A DNA stretch of 64,000 nt from Buxus sempervirens (GCA_947561395.2 OX387185.1:30360213-30424212), one strand, 5' to 3'; numbered from the stretch's first letter, positions 44,503-54,842 are shown. The notes: generated by a model not told the origin, from the letters alone. Program-made: numbers and translations.

Positions 44503-47500
44503 CTAAATGATGAAAGTTGGGTAGATACCCCAATTTTCGCAGATTTCCCTGTTCAGTGGCGTGTCTTTAATGTGCTCATCCTTTGCTGTATGCTTCAGCT
44601 TTACATCGAGGAAAATTAGTTTGATAATTTCCTCCTCCGGTTGAGCCTTGTTTTGGAACAACCTTCTATTTCTCTCCCTCCAAACATGATAAACAGTTGC
44701 TGCCATTGCCACCTTCCTTAACCTTGTGATCAAATTTTTTCCCTTTAGGTTAGATATAGCCCACTGTACTTCATTTTCCCAGCTGGTTATAGAGATTGAA
44801 ATGCAACTTTTCCTCAATATATGCTTCCATATTCTGCTTGTGTAGTTGCAAGAGAAGAAGAGATGATCGAGGTTCTCTTCGGCGGTTCGACAGAAAATAC
44901 AATTTGATCGAGATAATATGTGGTACCTTACCAGCAGGTTCTGCGTAAGAAGTCTTCCATGTATAGCCATCCAAAGAGTGAAGGCATGTCTAGGAATATT
45001 CTTAGTGAACCACACAAGGTCCGCCCAAGGTACTTGTGGAGATTTGATTCTGATCTCATCATATGCTTCTTTCACATTGAAAATACCTGTAGCAGTAGGT
45101 TTCCACATTACTTCATCATCTTTGCTTTGATCAGGAGGTGGTAACTCTTCAAGATAACTCCATATTTCATCAAGCTCGTAAGAGAAGGCAATTGGGGGGT
45201 CCCATGAATTCTCGTTTATGATAGCCGATACCTTTGCATTCAAAGGTAGACCTGTGTCGTATACAATTCGGCTCCCAAATTGTTGGATCAGAGGACCTAA
45301 GGGGTGCCAACCATCATGCCATAATGAAGTATTGCATCCATTATTTATTCTGAAGCGAACTTGCTGCACCATTCTTGATCTTTGCTTGAGGATCTTTCTC
45401 CATATCCATGAGGAAGTAGATGTAATTGGGATGCTCCAGATGCTTCTCCCTCTCAGTGGATACTTAGATGCCCAATCCACCCAAATTGATGTGTCTCCCT
45501 TAATAATTCGCCATAAATGCTGAGATATGGCAGCTTCATTCCACTGTTGCATGTTGAAAAAACCCAAACCTCCTTCATTTTTTGGGGAGCAAATCCTTGA
45601 CCAGCTAATAGGATTCAGCTTCTTTTTGCAATCTGTACCTGCCCATAGAAATTTTCTGCAAAGGCTTTTCACATCGTATATCACACTCTTAGGAAGTTGG
45701 AAAATTGAAAGCCAATAAATTGCTGTAGAAAACAGCACTGATTTGACAAGCTCTGATCTTCCTGCATATGACAACATTGAAGCTTTCCACGATTGGGTCT
45801 TTGCTTTAATCTTCAAGATAAGCGGTTCACAATCTCTTGCACGGAGCCTTGACGTAATTAATGGTAAGCCCAGATATTGGATCGGCAAAATACCCAAGGG
45901 AATCTGAAACCTGCTAGTAATCTGGTCTTCACCCTCTCTAGAAATAGCACAAGTGAATAGTAGACTCTTTCCAACATTTACTTTCAGTCCAGAAATTTCA
46001 GCAAAGACTTTTAGACTATTGAAGATACAAGAAATGGATTGAGTGTCACCCTTAGAGAATATTAGCAAATCATTTGCAAAACATAATGCCTTGATGTCCA
46101 ATGCCTTACATCTGGGATGATATTGGAAGCCTTGTTGAGTATAGTTATGAAGAATGCCCATGAATAGCTCCATGACAAGCACAAACATGTATGGAGATAG
46201 CGGGTCGCCTTGCCTCAGACCCTTTGTTCCTTTGAAGAAGCCAACCATGGTGCCATTCATGCTTAGAGAGTAGCTTGGTGTTGTTATACACTCCATAATC
46301 CAATCAATAAACTTCTGCGGAAAATTCATGGTTTTAAGGATTAATGGAAGGATTTCCCAATTGACTGAATCGAACGCCTTCATGATATCGGCCTTTAAAT
46401 TACATCTCGGGCTGCCTTTATGGAGGTGGTAATCATGAACAAGCTCTTGAGTAAGCATTATGTTATCTGAAATTTTCCGACCCGGAATAAAGGCACATTG
46501 CTGCGGACCAACCAAATTCCCAATAACTTTCTTGATCTTGTTAGAGATGATCTTTGAGATGCACTTATAAACTGTATTTACACAAGCTATTGGCCTATAA
46601 TCACCCACTTTGGAAGGATTCTGGCATTTGGGGATTAAGGATATCAGAGTTGTATTCATTTGCTTCAGCATCCTGGAAGAGTTAAAGAAACTCTTAATTG
46701 CATTCACCACATCCTTTCCTACAATGCTCCAGGCAGCCGTAAACAATTTAGGGGTGAACCCATCAGGGCCTGGGGCCTTATGAATGTTAAGACTGAACAT
46801 TGTGGCTGTAATCTCCTCCTCTGTAACCTCAGCAATTAAATCATGATGTTGAAGTTGGCTTAGCTTCCTGGAAATGAAGCTTTGAACCTCCTGAGGATTA
46901 CCCACCCTTTGTAGTTTCGGACCCCCAAGAGCATTCATATAATGCTGCAGAAACCGATGTTTAACTGAATCCATGTCATTAATCCTTGTTCCATCATCCT
47001 CATGAAGGCTAATAATACGGTTCTTAGCTTGCCTACCAATCACAGTTCTATGAAAAAACCCTGAATTTGAATCACCAGCCTTTAGCCACTGAAGTCGAGA
47101 TTTTTGTCTAAGTTGAGACTCAAAGTTGTGAGAGATTTCAACATATTTCTTTGATAAATCCTTCTCCCTTTGTGCCAACTCTAAGTTTGTTGGATCTGAG
47201 AAAAGAAGCTTCTGACATTCATGGAGGTAATACCTACAGTCATGCACTTGCATCTCCAGATTATAGAATGTTTGCCTACTCCAATCTTTTAGTCGCTGTT
47301 TTAAGCATTTAAGCTTGTGGGCAAGACAGAACATTGGTGAACCTTCAATCTCACAGCTCCACACATCCTCAACAATGTGCAAGAAATCAGTATGCTCAGC
47401 CCAGAAATTGAAGAACTTAAAAGGTTTCGGGCCTCTAGGAATGGGCGCTGTAACTTGTATCAAAGCTGGGCTGTGGTCAGATATGTTAGGAGGTAAGCAA

Positions 47501-48150
47501 TCGACCTCTGAAGCTGGGAATTCCTGCAGCCAAGCATGGTTAACCAACACCCTATCAAGTTTACAAAGTATTAGGTTGTTACCTTCTGATCTGTTGCTCC
47601 AAGTATGTAATAGGCCTTTGGTTTTGAGCTCAAGAAGCATGCCTTCTTCAATAAAAGTGTTAAAGTCCTTCACCGATGGGTTGTGAATATGTCTACCTCC
47701 AATCTTTTCAGATGAGTTCCTTATACAATTAAAGTCACCAGCAACTAACCATGGACAATTTGGGATAAGGCCTTTAAGGTCATGCCACAATGATTTCCTT
47801 AACATGTAACCATTAGCCCCATAGATGAAGGAGGCCATACATAGCTGGTTTGTGCTCTTCAAGTTGACCCAGCAATGAATAAGTTGATCAGAAGTATGAA
47901 CAGGTCTGACTTCAACTTCACTTGGATTCCAACAAACCCACAGCCTACCTTTCAAGGCAGCTGAGTAATTATCCACTATATTCCAATGAGGACATATAGA
48001 AGCAGCTACAAATTGCTTGTTCACATGTCTAACTCTGGTTTCAATTAAGCAAATAAGGTCCAGGTTGTGCCTACTTATCATGGCCTTCACTTCTGCTCTT
48101 TTTGCAGGGTCATTTAAACCCCTAACATTCCAAACTAGCCACTTAATCAT
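44503..48150 (-). CDS. Full-length LINE ORF2, endonuclease-RT-zf-RVT, with FAND in place of FADD
   Basis: An uninterrupted frame of 1215 codons from ATG (MIKWLVWNVRGLNDPAKR) to a stop. Endonuclease motifs lie in residues 1-235 (LIETR, WLVAGDFNCIRN, NISDHSPAL). RT follows at about residues 420-760 (HKAPGPDGFTPKLF, QQCAFIPGRKISDN, GLRQGDPLSPYMFV). zf-RVT is near 1060-1110 (IPRHAFTLWMAIHGRLLTQNLL, CIFCRTAEENLDHLFFSC). The catalytic box reads CFANDLLIFS: the first Asp of the pair is Asn (codon at 46072-46074), so the RT should be inactive although the frame is intact. ORF1 ends 18 nt upstream. Confidence 0.95.
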   Translation of the reverse strand: MIKWLVWNVRGLNDPAKRAEVKAMISRHNLDLICLIETRVRHVNKQFVAASICPHWNIVDNYSAALKGRLWVCWNPSEVEVRPVHTSDQLIHCWVNLKSTNQLCMASFIYGANGYMLRKSLWHDLKGLIPNCPWLVAGDFNCIRNSSEKIGGRHIHNPSVKDFNTFIEEGMLLELKTKGLLHTWSNRSEGNNLILCKLDRVLVNHAWLQEFPASEVDCLPPNISDHSPALIQVTAPIPRGPKPFKFFNFWAEHTDFLHIVEDVWSCEIEGSPMFCLAHKLKCLKQRLKDWSRQTFYNLEMQVHDCRYYLHECQKLLFSDPTNLELAQREKDLSKKYVEISHNFESQLRQKSRLQWLKAGDSNSGFFHRTVIGRQAKNRIISLHEDDGTRINDMDSVKHRFLQHYMNALGGPKLQRVGNPQEVQSFISRKLSQLQHHDLIAEVTEEEITATMFSLNIHKAPGPDGFTPKLFTAAWSIVGKDVVNAIKSFFNSSRMLKQMNTTLISLIPKCQNPSKVGDYRPIACVNTVYKCISKIISNKIKKVIGNLVGPQQCAFIPGRKISDNIMLTQELVHDYHLHKGSPRCNLKADIMKAFDSVNWEILPLILKTMNFPQKFIDWIMECITTPSYSLSMNGTMVGFFKGTKGLRQGDPLSPYMFVLVMELFMGILHNYTQQGFQYHPRCKALDIKALCFANDLLIFSKGDTQSISCIFNSLKVFAEISGLKVNVGKSLLFTCAISREGEDQITSRFQIPLGILPIQYLGLPLITSRLRARDCEPLILKIKAKTQSWKASMLSYAGRSELVKSVLFSTAIYWLSIFQLPKSVIYDVKSLCRKFLWAGTDCKKKLNPISWSRICSPKNEGGLGFFNMQQWNEAAISQHLWRIIKGDTSIWVDWASKYPLRGRSIWSIPITSTSSWIWRKILKQRSRMVQQVRFRINNGCNTSLWHDGWHPLGPLIQQFGSRIVYDTGLPLNAKVSAIINENSWDPPIAFSYELDEIWSYLEELPPPDQSKDDEVMWKPTATGIFNVKEAYDEIRIKSPQVPWADLVWFTKNIPRHAFTLWMAIHGRLLTQNLLVRYHILSRSNCIFCRTAEENLDHLFFSCNYTSRIWKHILRKSCISISITSWENEVQWAISNLKGKNLITRLRKVAMAATVYHVWRERNRRLFQNKAQPEEEIIKLIFLDVKLKHTAKDEHIKDTPLNREICENWGIYPTFII

Positions 48151-48168
48151 AAATGATTGATTGGTTGG

Positions 48169-49385
48169 TTAGTATTCTCCCCCCATCTTAGAGGATAACA
48201 AGGCCACTTGAGTGGAGAGTGAGGACGACTTATACTTTGCCTCTTTCATTGCCACTTCATCGACCAGGATTACACCTTTCTTCTTCTTTTTCCTATTCCT
48301 CTGTCCTTCACTTCCAGATGAACCACTAAGTTCTTGAATTGGGTGGTCTACCATTGAATGATCGACCAGAGCCGAGAAGCTGTTATGATTTAAGAGATCA
48401 TCGCCCTTAGCTTCTGGAGATATGTGAATAGGGCCAACAATTGAATCCACAGTAGCCACATTTTGCAACAACATTTGCTCCTGCTGAGTTCTTTCATATG
48501 TTTCTGAACCATTTGTGTGGTGATTACCTGCTATAACCTCTTCCGCTACCTCAGAAGGTTTTCCTACAGCGACATTATCAACTGTTACTGTAGAATTAGC
48601 ACCATCTGTTGTGTTTTTAACAGGCTCTACACACTCTTGTTGATTTCCTGGAAGTTCTGAACATTGTGAATGTTGATTTCCAGCACATTCTTTCGCTAAG
48701 TCCACTTCTGAACTTTCTGTGACTTGAGCAATCTCATCTATCTTCCTTCCAGTAGGTTGCCATGAAGAGCTCAAGATTTTTGGACATTTCTGAGAACTAT
48801 GACCAAATAGCTTGCAAGTTGAGCAGCAAAGAGGTTTCCAAAGGTATTCGACCTTGATTTCAACAACTTCCCCATTGCCTTCATTGGTGATCAAATGCAA
48901 CTTTTCTGGGAATGCACAATTAGCTTCAACCTCCACACAAATTTTCGCAAAAGTAAGCCTGGAACGTTTCTGAGTTGATTCGTCCATAAACAACGGAACT
49001 CCAACCCCACTCGCTATGTGGCTAAGGCCTTTAGCAGTCCAAAATTCAAGCGGAACATTATGTAATTTGACCCATATTGGAATTTTCGAGAGTTTTGACT
49101 TGAGGAACTGCATACCAGGTTTCCACTCCTTGAGCACCATGAGTTTTCCACCAATATGCCATGGGGCAGACTCAAGAACCTTGTCTCTCATCTGTGGGTT
49201 GGAAAAACGAAAGATGTAGAATCCTTCATCATTTAAACAAGTATCTACTGCACCATATCGTCCCCAGATTTTATCAACAATAGACTTTACAGCTCCAAAG
49301 GGAATTTTCTTGTCCATAAAATGTCCCACCAGACAACCTTCCCACGATTTAATGCCCTCTTCAGCTACTGCTGAGAACTTCATTC
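48169..49385 (-). pseudogene. LINE ORF1, N-terminus missing (DUF4283, CCHC knuckle)
   Basis: From the truncation: EEGIKSWEGCLVGHFMDKKIPF and WGRYGAVDTCLND (DUF4283), IPIWVKLHNVPLEFWTAKGL, the knuckle CSTCKLFGHSSQKC, a low-complexity stretch, and the C-terminal motif RNRKKKKKGVILVDEVAMK. It stops with TAA at 48169. The frame is fused upstream to endonuclease sequence of the host LINE, so the long open frame reaching 49725 is not one gene. The first about 90 residues of ORF1 are absent compared with the copy at 61304-62761. Confidence 0.85.
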
Positions 49386-49634
49386 TCTTACTCCAGGCTT
49401 TGAGTTTTACTTTAACTTGCTGTAATTTCTTCACCACCCTAAACATTGGGGTTCCCAATACCTGCACCTGCCATGCTTCTTGGACAATATGCATACACTC
49501 GTCATGTTCAAACCAAAAGTTAAAGAACTTGAAAGGTTTGTTACCTTGAGGGGGCTTAGGATAAAGAGAAATAATCACTGGGGAATGATCCGAAATCCCT
49601 GGGTTCAAGAACTCTGCCTCGGAATGCTGAAAGG
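49386..49634 (-). pseudogene. LINE endonuclease end, continuation of the LINE at 42807-44320
   Basis: FQHSEAEFLNPGISDHSPV, KPFKFFNFWFEHDECMH and TPMFRVVKKLQQVKVKLKAWSKR match the endonuclease end and linker of other LINEs here. It joins VRADLDHCQKE at 44320 when the inserted LINE is removed. Its left neighbour in reading direction is the copia PBS, so this LINE is 5'-truncated or was joined there by deletion. Confidence 0.85.
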
Positions 49635-49644
49635 TCTGATACCA
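49635..49644 (-). promoter_or_regulatory. tRNA-Met primer-binding site of the copia element
   Basis: TGGTATCAGA in minus orientation, two bases after the LTR end ACAACA. It is the standard copia PBS for initiator tRNA-Met, cut short: the next bases (CC, then LINE sequence) no longer match. Confidence 0.85.
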
Positions 49645-49646
49645 CT

Positions 49647-50249
49647 TGTTGTGACCCAAATAATCTATGGAATTGACGTAGCCAAAATAAACAAATACAA
49701 GTGAAATAGTTGATAATCCAAACACACATGCAATATATCAAACACCAAAAGAACAAGAGAGAGCACACCAAATTTACGTGGAAAAACCCTCCAATGTAGA
49801 GGGAAAAAAACCACGGGACAAATCCGATAAATCCACTATAATAAAATAGAGATTACAATGTACCCAAGTTCTTGTCCAAAACCCGAGTTCTCAACAAATT
49901 GGGAAATCAATAATATCAACTCCCTACGAATAACAATAATCTCACCAAAACTACCACAACGTGATGAACGCAAGAATGTAATGAGATCCTTACTACAACT
50001 CCCTGTAACAACCAATCTTAGAGACAAACCAAGCCCAAATCCTGTGTGAAAAACCACACCCAAAACCAAAAACGGACAGAAGTGTACCTTTAATGGAGTT
50101 ATGTGTTCATATTTCGTCCTTTTCTTGAACACCAAAAGAACATCCACGTTCTCCAAAAAAACCCAACACACTCACCAGTCACCCACGTCCTCTTCTTTCA
50201 TGCAAAAGTCGTTTTTTCTTTTCTTCAATGACGTAGCCGCCACTTCTCT

Positions 50250-50288
<39 letters not shown>

Positions 50289-50386
50289 AAACTTTTTTTA
50301 AAGCAAAGGACAAGGGCAAAGGCGCTCTAATGAGGAGAAGGTCCCACATGGGTGAGCCACATCATGTGGTGATGTCATGTGGGCTG
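49647..50386 (-). mobile_element. 5' LTR of the copia element, outer end cut
   Basis: Matches the 3' LTR (31166-31911) with scattered differences. The outer end should read GGACCCCACTAACA on the + strand but stops at ATGTGGGCTG, where LTR D begins (TGTCAGCACC, 50387). It differs from the other LTR by an expanded CT repeat. Confidence 0.9.
50254..50284. repeat. CT microsatellite in copia LTR
   Basis: About fifteen CT dinucleotides. The 3' LTR has only TTCTCTCTTTCC at this place (about 31778), so the expansion arose after insertion. Confidence 0.95.
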
Positions 50387-50479
50387 TGTCAGCACCTCAT
50401 TTTTGCGCACCAGAAATGCTGAAAATAAAAACCCTAATTAAAAAGTTAAATCCGGATGAGTCAAAAAGTTGACTTTTTG

Positions 50480-51195
50480 ATCCTGTGCGAATTGACCACT
50501 GAACTTCATACCATTGGATAGAGGATTCCGATGTGGTTCTAACGCAACTGAGTTTGCTGGAATCGAACTCCGGATGAAGAAGTTATGAGATGGTCAAAAC
50601 TGGGAAAAGCATAAATCAACTTTTTGCTAAACCCCAGATCAGCTGTTTGATCTGGTCCCAGTAGAAAGAGTACTTCGACACGATTCCAACGCAACCAAGT
50701 TTGTTGGAATCGGGTCCCGGATAGGAAATTATGAGCAAAATTGGCTCCCGGAGAGCAGTTTGACTTTCTACTGAAAGATAAATCAGTGGCCCAACTTTAT
50801 CTCGACAGATAGAGATTTCTGACACGATTCCAACGCAACTGAGTTTGCTGGCATCGGACTTCAGATGAAGAAGTTATGGGCCGGTCAAACTTGGAAATAG
50901 TAGAAATTGGCTTTCTGCTAAACCCTAGATCAGCTGCCCAAACTTGTGCTAGCAGAAAGAGCACTTCGACACGATTCCAACGCAACTGAGTTTGTTGGAA
51001 TTGGAGCCCTGGATTGAAAGATATGAGCAAAACTGGCTTCGGGGAGCAGTTTTCCACTTATGCTAAAAATCCTAGTTTGCTGCCAAACTTTGGCTCGGTG
51101 GATAGGGAATCTAGAGCTGATTCCAATGACACTGAGTTTGCTAAAATCGGACATCAGATGAAAAAGTTATGGCCAGTCAAAGTTTCAGGAAAACT
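50480..51195 (+). repeat. Tandem array, five units of about 146 bp
   Basis: The anchor AACGCAACTGAGTTTGCTGG (or variant) occurs at 50541, 50688, 50832, 50979 and 51125: spacings 147, 144, 147 and 146. Each unit also holds GATGAAGAAGTTATG and GGTCAAA. Units are diverged, so the array is not recent. Confidence 0.9.
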
Positions 51196-51399
51196 GCCTG
51201 TGTAGCGAAAGAGAGCGGAAAAGGACAAAATAAATAAAATTTCTTTTTATTTATTATTAAAAATAATAAATAATAAAAATATATGATTTTTGTAATTAAA
51301 ATAAATGAAAAAGAAAAGAGAAAATCAGATAAAAATAAAAAATTCAATCAAATTGGAGAAAGGGTTGGCATCTGCACATATTTAACATGTGTTAACAGC

Positions 51400-51605
51400 A
51401 TAAATATTGCGGTCAAGTTTTGACCGCAATACATATGTAGTCACAATCTTATCCGTTCCGCCAGCTATCCCCAGCTGGCGACAGCTGGCGGATCTCGGTT
51501 GATTTTGGCACATGGGCGGCTTGACCGCACTTAGAATGCGGTCAAAGCCGAACCGCATTTTAAATGTGATCATCATGTGACTACATACTAAATGCGGTCA
51601 CTTTT
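51400..51605 (+). repeat. CpG hairpin cluster upstream of the TATA box in LTR D
   Basis: Successive inverted repeats: TATTGCGGTCAA/TTGACCGCAATA (12-bp stem, 3-nt loop), CCGCCAGCT/AGCTGGCGG, and TTGACCGCA/TGCGGTCAA. More GCGGTC words reach 51600. Confidence 0.9.
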
Positions 51606-51614
51606 TGGTTTGAA

Positions 51615-51623
51615 TATAAATAG
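51615..51623 (+). promoter_or_regulatory. TATA box of LTR D
   Basis: TATAAATAGACCCC directly after the hairpin cluster, same form as in the Tat LTRs E1 and E2. Confidence 0.65.
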
Positions 51624-52954
51624 ACCCCACTTCCCCTTTAGCCCATTTTTGGCCATTTTTCCTTCGTCCCCATAAGTCTAGTCACGACCAGTAAAATTTC
51701 CCACACTCCTTCAACCTTCAAATCCCTTTCTTTGTTCCCATCTTGCCCCTCTAAGCACCCTTTTTACCCCTTTTGACTCTTTTACTTTCTTGGGAAGCAA
51801 CCAGAATTTTGGAGAGGCTCTAGAGTTGCTGTCAACTCTTGTTTGGGACCATCACACGACCAAAACAAAAGGTGTAGTGTAAGGTAAGATTCATATTTAG
51901 CTTTTTATTTGGATGGGCATCAAGTTCACGTTAATATAAATGAGCTTTTTCATCTATGATCATGTTTACTTTTTGCCTACAACTAATTGTTTTGGTTCCT
52001 TTGTGTATATATTATGAGAATCCACATAATTTGAAGGGCTCCTCATACGAATAATTGGGAAGAGAGGGTTGGTAATAGTAAGGTAAATAGGTGTTTTAGG
52101 TAATCACTTGTTTTGTTTATTTATTCATTTTCATTATTTGAGGAGGGGTTTGTCCTCCCAAAGATCTATTGTAACCCTAAATTTTCGTCCCCCTCTTCCC
52201 TTTCTATTAGAGTAAATGGATTATTATTTTATTTAATAGCTTGTTTATATCTTCCTCATGCATATATGTGATCATACAATCATGCATACACATAAATATA
52301 GCTTAGCATACTATGCTTTTTGATGTTTAAATAAATTAAATAAATTCTATGCATGTGTATAAATAGTTCTTTTTAAGTAAGATTAAATCTTCCACTTGAT
52401 TGCTTTTCTTTTTTTTTTTACTTTGTAAAAGATCTATTCATTAATTATGTTAACTTTTTCTTCTATTATTGCTTTTGATATTCATAAATATTTTGCTTGA
52501 TTAATAAGTATCATGTGAGCACATGAATGTTCACGACTAAGATTGCAGATCTATTTGGATTGATTCTTATTAAATGTTTATATGAGATTTTAAAACTTGG
52601 TTTTCTTAAGAAGTTATTAACATATTTTATAAGTTATCTTTAGGATTCCTAAACTAACTTGTAAATCCTGCTTAATCCTTTAAATCCGCCAACTTTGTTT
52701 GTTGATATTTAGTGTTTTATATCACTATATTCGTGTATGATTGCACTTGTGGATTTAGTTTTAGTGCTTGTGCTTACTTACAGATGAATTAAAAAGACAT
52801 GTCTGGATGGTTGGAGGAAAAGGTATGATTTGAGCTAAAAAATGAGCATTTGGGCTGTTGTTCATGCATTCCAACACCTGCAGACGACGGCGAATGGCGG
52901 GCAGAAGTTGGCGACCAGAACCACGGTGAAATTCCGGCCAAAAAATGATTTTCG

Positions 52955-53065
52955 GGCCGAACCGCAAACATAGAGCGGTTCAAGGCCGACCGCATATTCT
53001 ATGCGGTCGAGCTCGAACCGCACTGGATTTGCGGTCAAACCTAGACCGCAGAGTAAATGCGGTCA
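52955..53065 (+). repeat. Second CpG hairpin cluster of LTR D
   Basis: Four neighbouring hairpins: GAACCGC/GCGGTTC, GACCGCATA/TATGCGGTC, ACCGCA/TGCGGT and GACCGCA/TGCGGTC. The stem core is constant and the loops differ. Confidence 0.9.
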
Positions 53066-53815
53066 TTTTCTTTAATTAATTAAAATTTGATTATTTGACC
53101 CGGTTAGACCCAATCCGACCCATTTCAACTTTAATTAAACCCAATGGGCCTATGGGTTGGCCCAAATCCACTTTAGAAGACTTAGGTCTATCTTTGACCC
53201 AAATAAGAGTTGTGGGCCTTCCAATGGGGCCCACTACTAGTTCGGCCCAACTAAAGCCCGTTTCGATAAATGGGTTTAAGGTCACTTGCTTAATAATCCA
53301 TGGGCCACCCCGAGCCCAATGGACCTTTAAAAATATTTAACCCACTTTGATTAAATGCATGTTTAATTAACCCTAAATTAAAATAACCAAAATCCAATAA
53401 GGGTTACCCAATAACCCTAACTGGGTCATGAGCTTAACTAAAAGCCCAACTTGGCTACCCATGGGCCTTCCAACGGGGCCCATATTCGACCCACTTCACT
53501 TAAATAGCTAAAAAGATAAAAATGAATAAAAGAGACTTACACCTGTAAAGGTCCCTACCAGACTTAATCTGATACATGCTGGATTAGGACAGGGTGAGTA
53601 TAGTTGACTCAAACTAGGGTGACCTGAGGGACCTGCTAAACCAGCGGAGCGGATCGGGGTGTCTTCGGACTTCCCTGGACTGTAACCGATCACTTAGCTA
53701 GAATCTCAAGCTGCAGACCAAAATAGACAAATTTAGACACCCAAGTGTCCGCCTACACCTCATTAGGCGGTAGTGACTCCAATATTCAGTTTTTTAGGTG
53801 GCACGCACATGACAT
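53066..53815 (+). other. 3' part of LTR D
   Basis: Rich in GGCCCAATGGGCC-like words and otherwise AT-rich; no coding region. The short piece 53745-53800 resembles the end of Tat LTRs. Confidence 0.5.
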
Positions 53816-54516
53816 GTGTGCCCCCCGTGGCTCAATCTTTTGATCTCATTGAAGCTTGGAGCACTCTCCCTCGACTCCCCAACCCAAATCCTCCGCTCGC
53901 GGATGAGGTAATCTGGCTTCCCCTTGCCTCTACTCACTTCTCCTTGAAGAGCGCCTACCTTGCTTTCAGGTCTCATTCTCCCAAGCCGCCTTGGACTTGC
54001 TTGGTTTGGTTCTCGGATCACATTCCTCGTCATGCCTTTATTCTGTGGCTTGCCTTGTACAATAAGCTTCTCACACAAGATGTGCTCCTCCAGCGTCATA
54101 TTTTGTCTTCGTCGACTTGTGTCTTCTGCCGCTCTAGTCATGAAGACCTTAATCATATTTTCTTCACTTGCTCCTTTTCATCATCCATTTGGTCGGCTAT
54201 CATGAACCTATGTGGCTTGCGTAGGGCTCCTGCGGCTTGGAACCTAACAGTTGCATGGGCTATACATAGCTTCGTCGGCAAGAGTACTATTGCGTGGTTG
54301 AAAAGGTCTTCCTTGGCGGCCATGGTGTATCATATATGGCGGGAAAGGAACCGGCGTATTTTTCAGAATAATGCATCTTCCCATGATGACTTGATTCACC
54401 GCATTATCTTCGACATCAAAGGCAAGGCATTACATTTGAAGCATGTAGTTAAGGACACTCCTAGAAATAGGAATATCTGCCACAATTGGGGTCTTAATGT
54501 AAATTTTCGTTACTAG
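53816..54516 (+). CDS. LINE ORF2 C-terminal fragment (zf-RVT)
   Basis: Open frame without its start: PPVAQSFDLIEAWSTLPRLP, IPRHAFILWLALYNKLLTQD, CVFCRSSHEDLNHIFFTC, AAMVYHIWRERNRRIFQNN, stop at 54516. No catalytic domain. Codon use is more GC-rich than in the neighbouring LINEs, so it is a different subfamily. Confidence 0.85.
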
Positions 54517-54691
54517 CCTGTATTGTTTTGCTTGTTTGTCCCCATGTCCTTGGGGCTCTTTTTCTTGCTTTCTATTTTCTCACTTGTATTTTTTTTCGTT
54601 AGGGGTGCCTTACGGTACCTACTTTCTACCCTTAACTTTGTAATTTGGTATTTACTTTAATGCATTTGGACTTAATTTCCAAAAAAAAAAA
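53816..54691 (+). mobile_element. 5'-truncated LINE 3' end
   Basis: Starts in ORF2 after RT and ends with poly-A at 54681-54691 preceded by GGACTTAATTTCC. LTR D is on the left and another LINE on the right; no shared duplication is visible, so the junctions have been altered. Confidence 0.85.
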
Positions 54692-54842
54692 TCCTCTCTC
54701 AAAGAAGCAACGTAAGAAAATCAGGAAAAGATTGTTGGTCGATGAGATTGCAATGAAAGAAGCTAGGAATGGAAAAAATCCAGTCATCATTGGATCAGGT
54801 AGTACTTGTGAGGGTCCTAATGATCACTTGTTACCCTTATGA
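54692..54842 (+). pseudogene. LINE ORF1 C-terminal fragment
   Basis: NPLSKKQRKKIRKRLLVDEIAMKEA, then about 20 less conserved residues and a TGA that overlaps the ORF2 start as ATGA (54839-54842). It has the same basic-then-LVDE motif as the other ORF1 ends. Confidence 0.8.

Larger units (their letters stand above)
44321..49385 (-). mobile_element. LINE inserted in another LINE, 5' end truncated in ORF1
   Basis: The poly-T at 44321-44332 is the 3' end; ACTTACTTACTTTCC precedes it in minus orientation, with TGTACATTTTG about 30 bp upstream. ORF2 is intact, and ORF1 lacks its N-terminus. The host LINE continues on both sides (WSKR at about 49385; VRADLDHC at 44320), so this is a nested insertion. 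I could not find an exact target duplication. Confidence 0.85.
31166..50386 (-). mobile_element. Ty1-copia retrotransposon, heavily interrupted
   Basis: In minus orientation: 5' LTR (50386-49647, its outer end cut by LTR D), PBS (49644-49635), then a break; protease (40840), integrase, RT, RNase H, polypurine tract (31922-31912) and 3' LTR (31911-31166). Most of gag is missing between 40841 and 49634, where LTR C and two LINEs now lie. Further insertions are B2 (32184-36726) and a LINE (37343-38567). The domain order protease-integrase-RT-RNase H and the tRNA-Met PBS define copia. It is dead. Confidence 0.85.
50387..53815 (+). mobile_element. Large LTR D, probably Tat-related
   Basis: Starts TGTCAGCACC inside the copia LTR. 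It contains a tandem array of about 146 bp (50480-51195), hairpin clusters just before the TATA box (51400-51605) and further on (52955-53065), and a last part with GGCGGTAGTGACTCC (about 53765) that resembles GGTGGCGACTC near the end of Tat LTR E2. Coding sequence is absent. The 3' end and flanking duplication are lost where LINE sequence begins near 53816. The lineage is a judgement from the end similarity. Confidence 0.6.

Noticed and set aside
48169..49725. A single 518-codon protein
   Set aside because: It is an accidental fusion of host-LINE endonuclease sequence (49634-49386), part of a copia LTR, and ORF1 of the inserted LINE. The real gene piece is 48169-49385.
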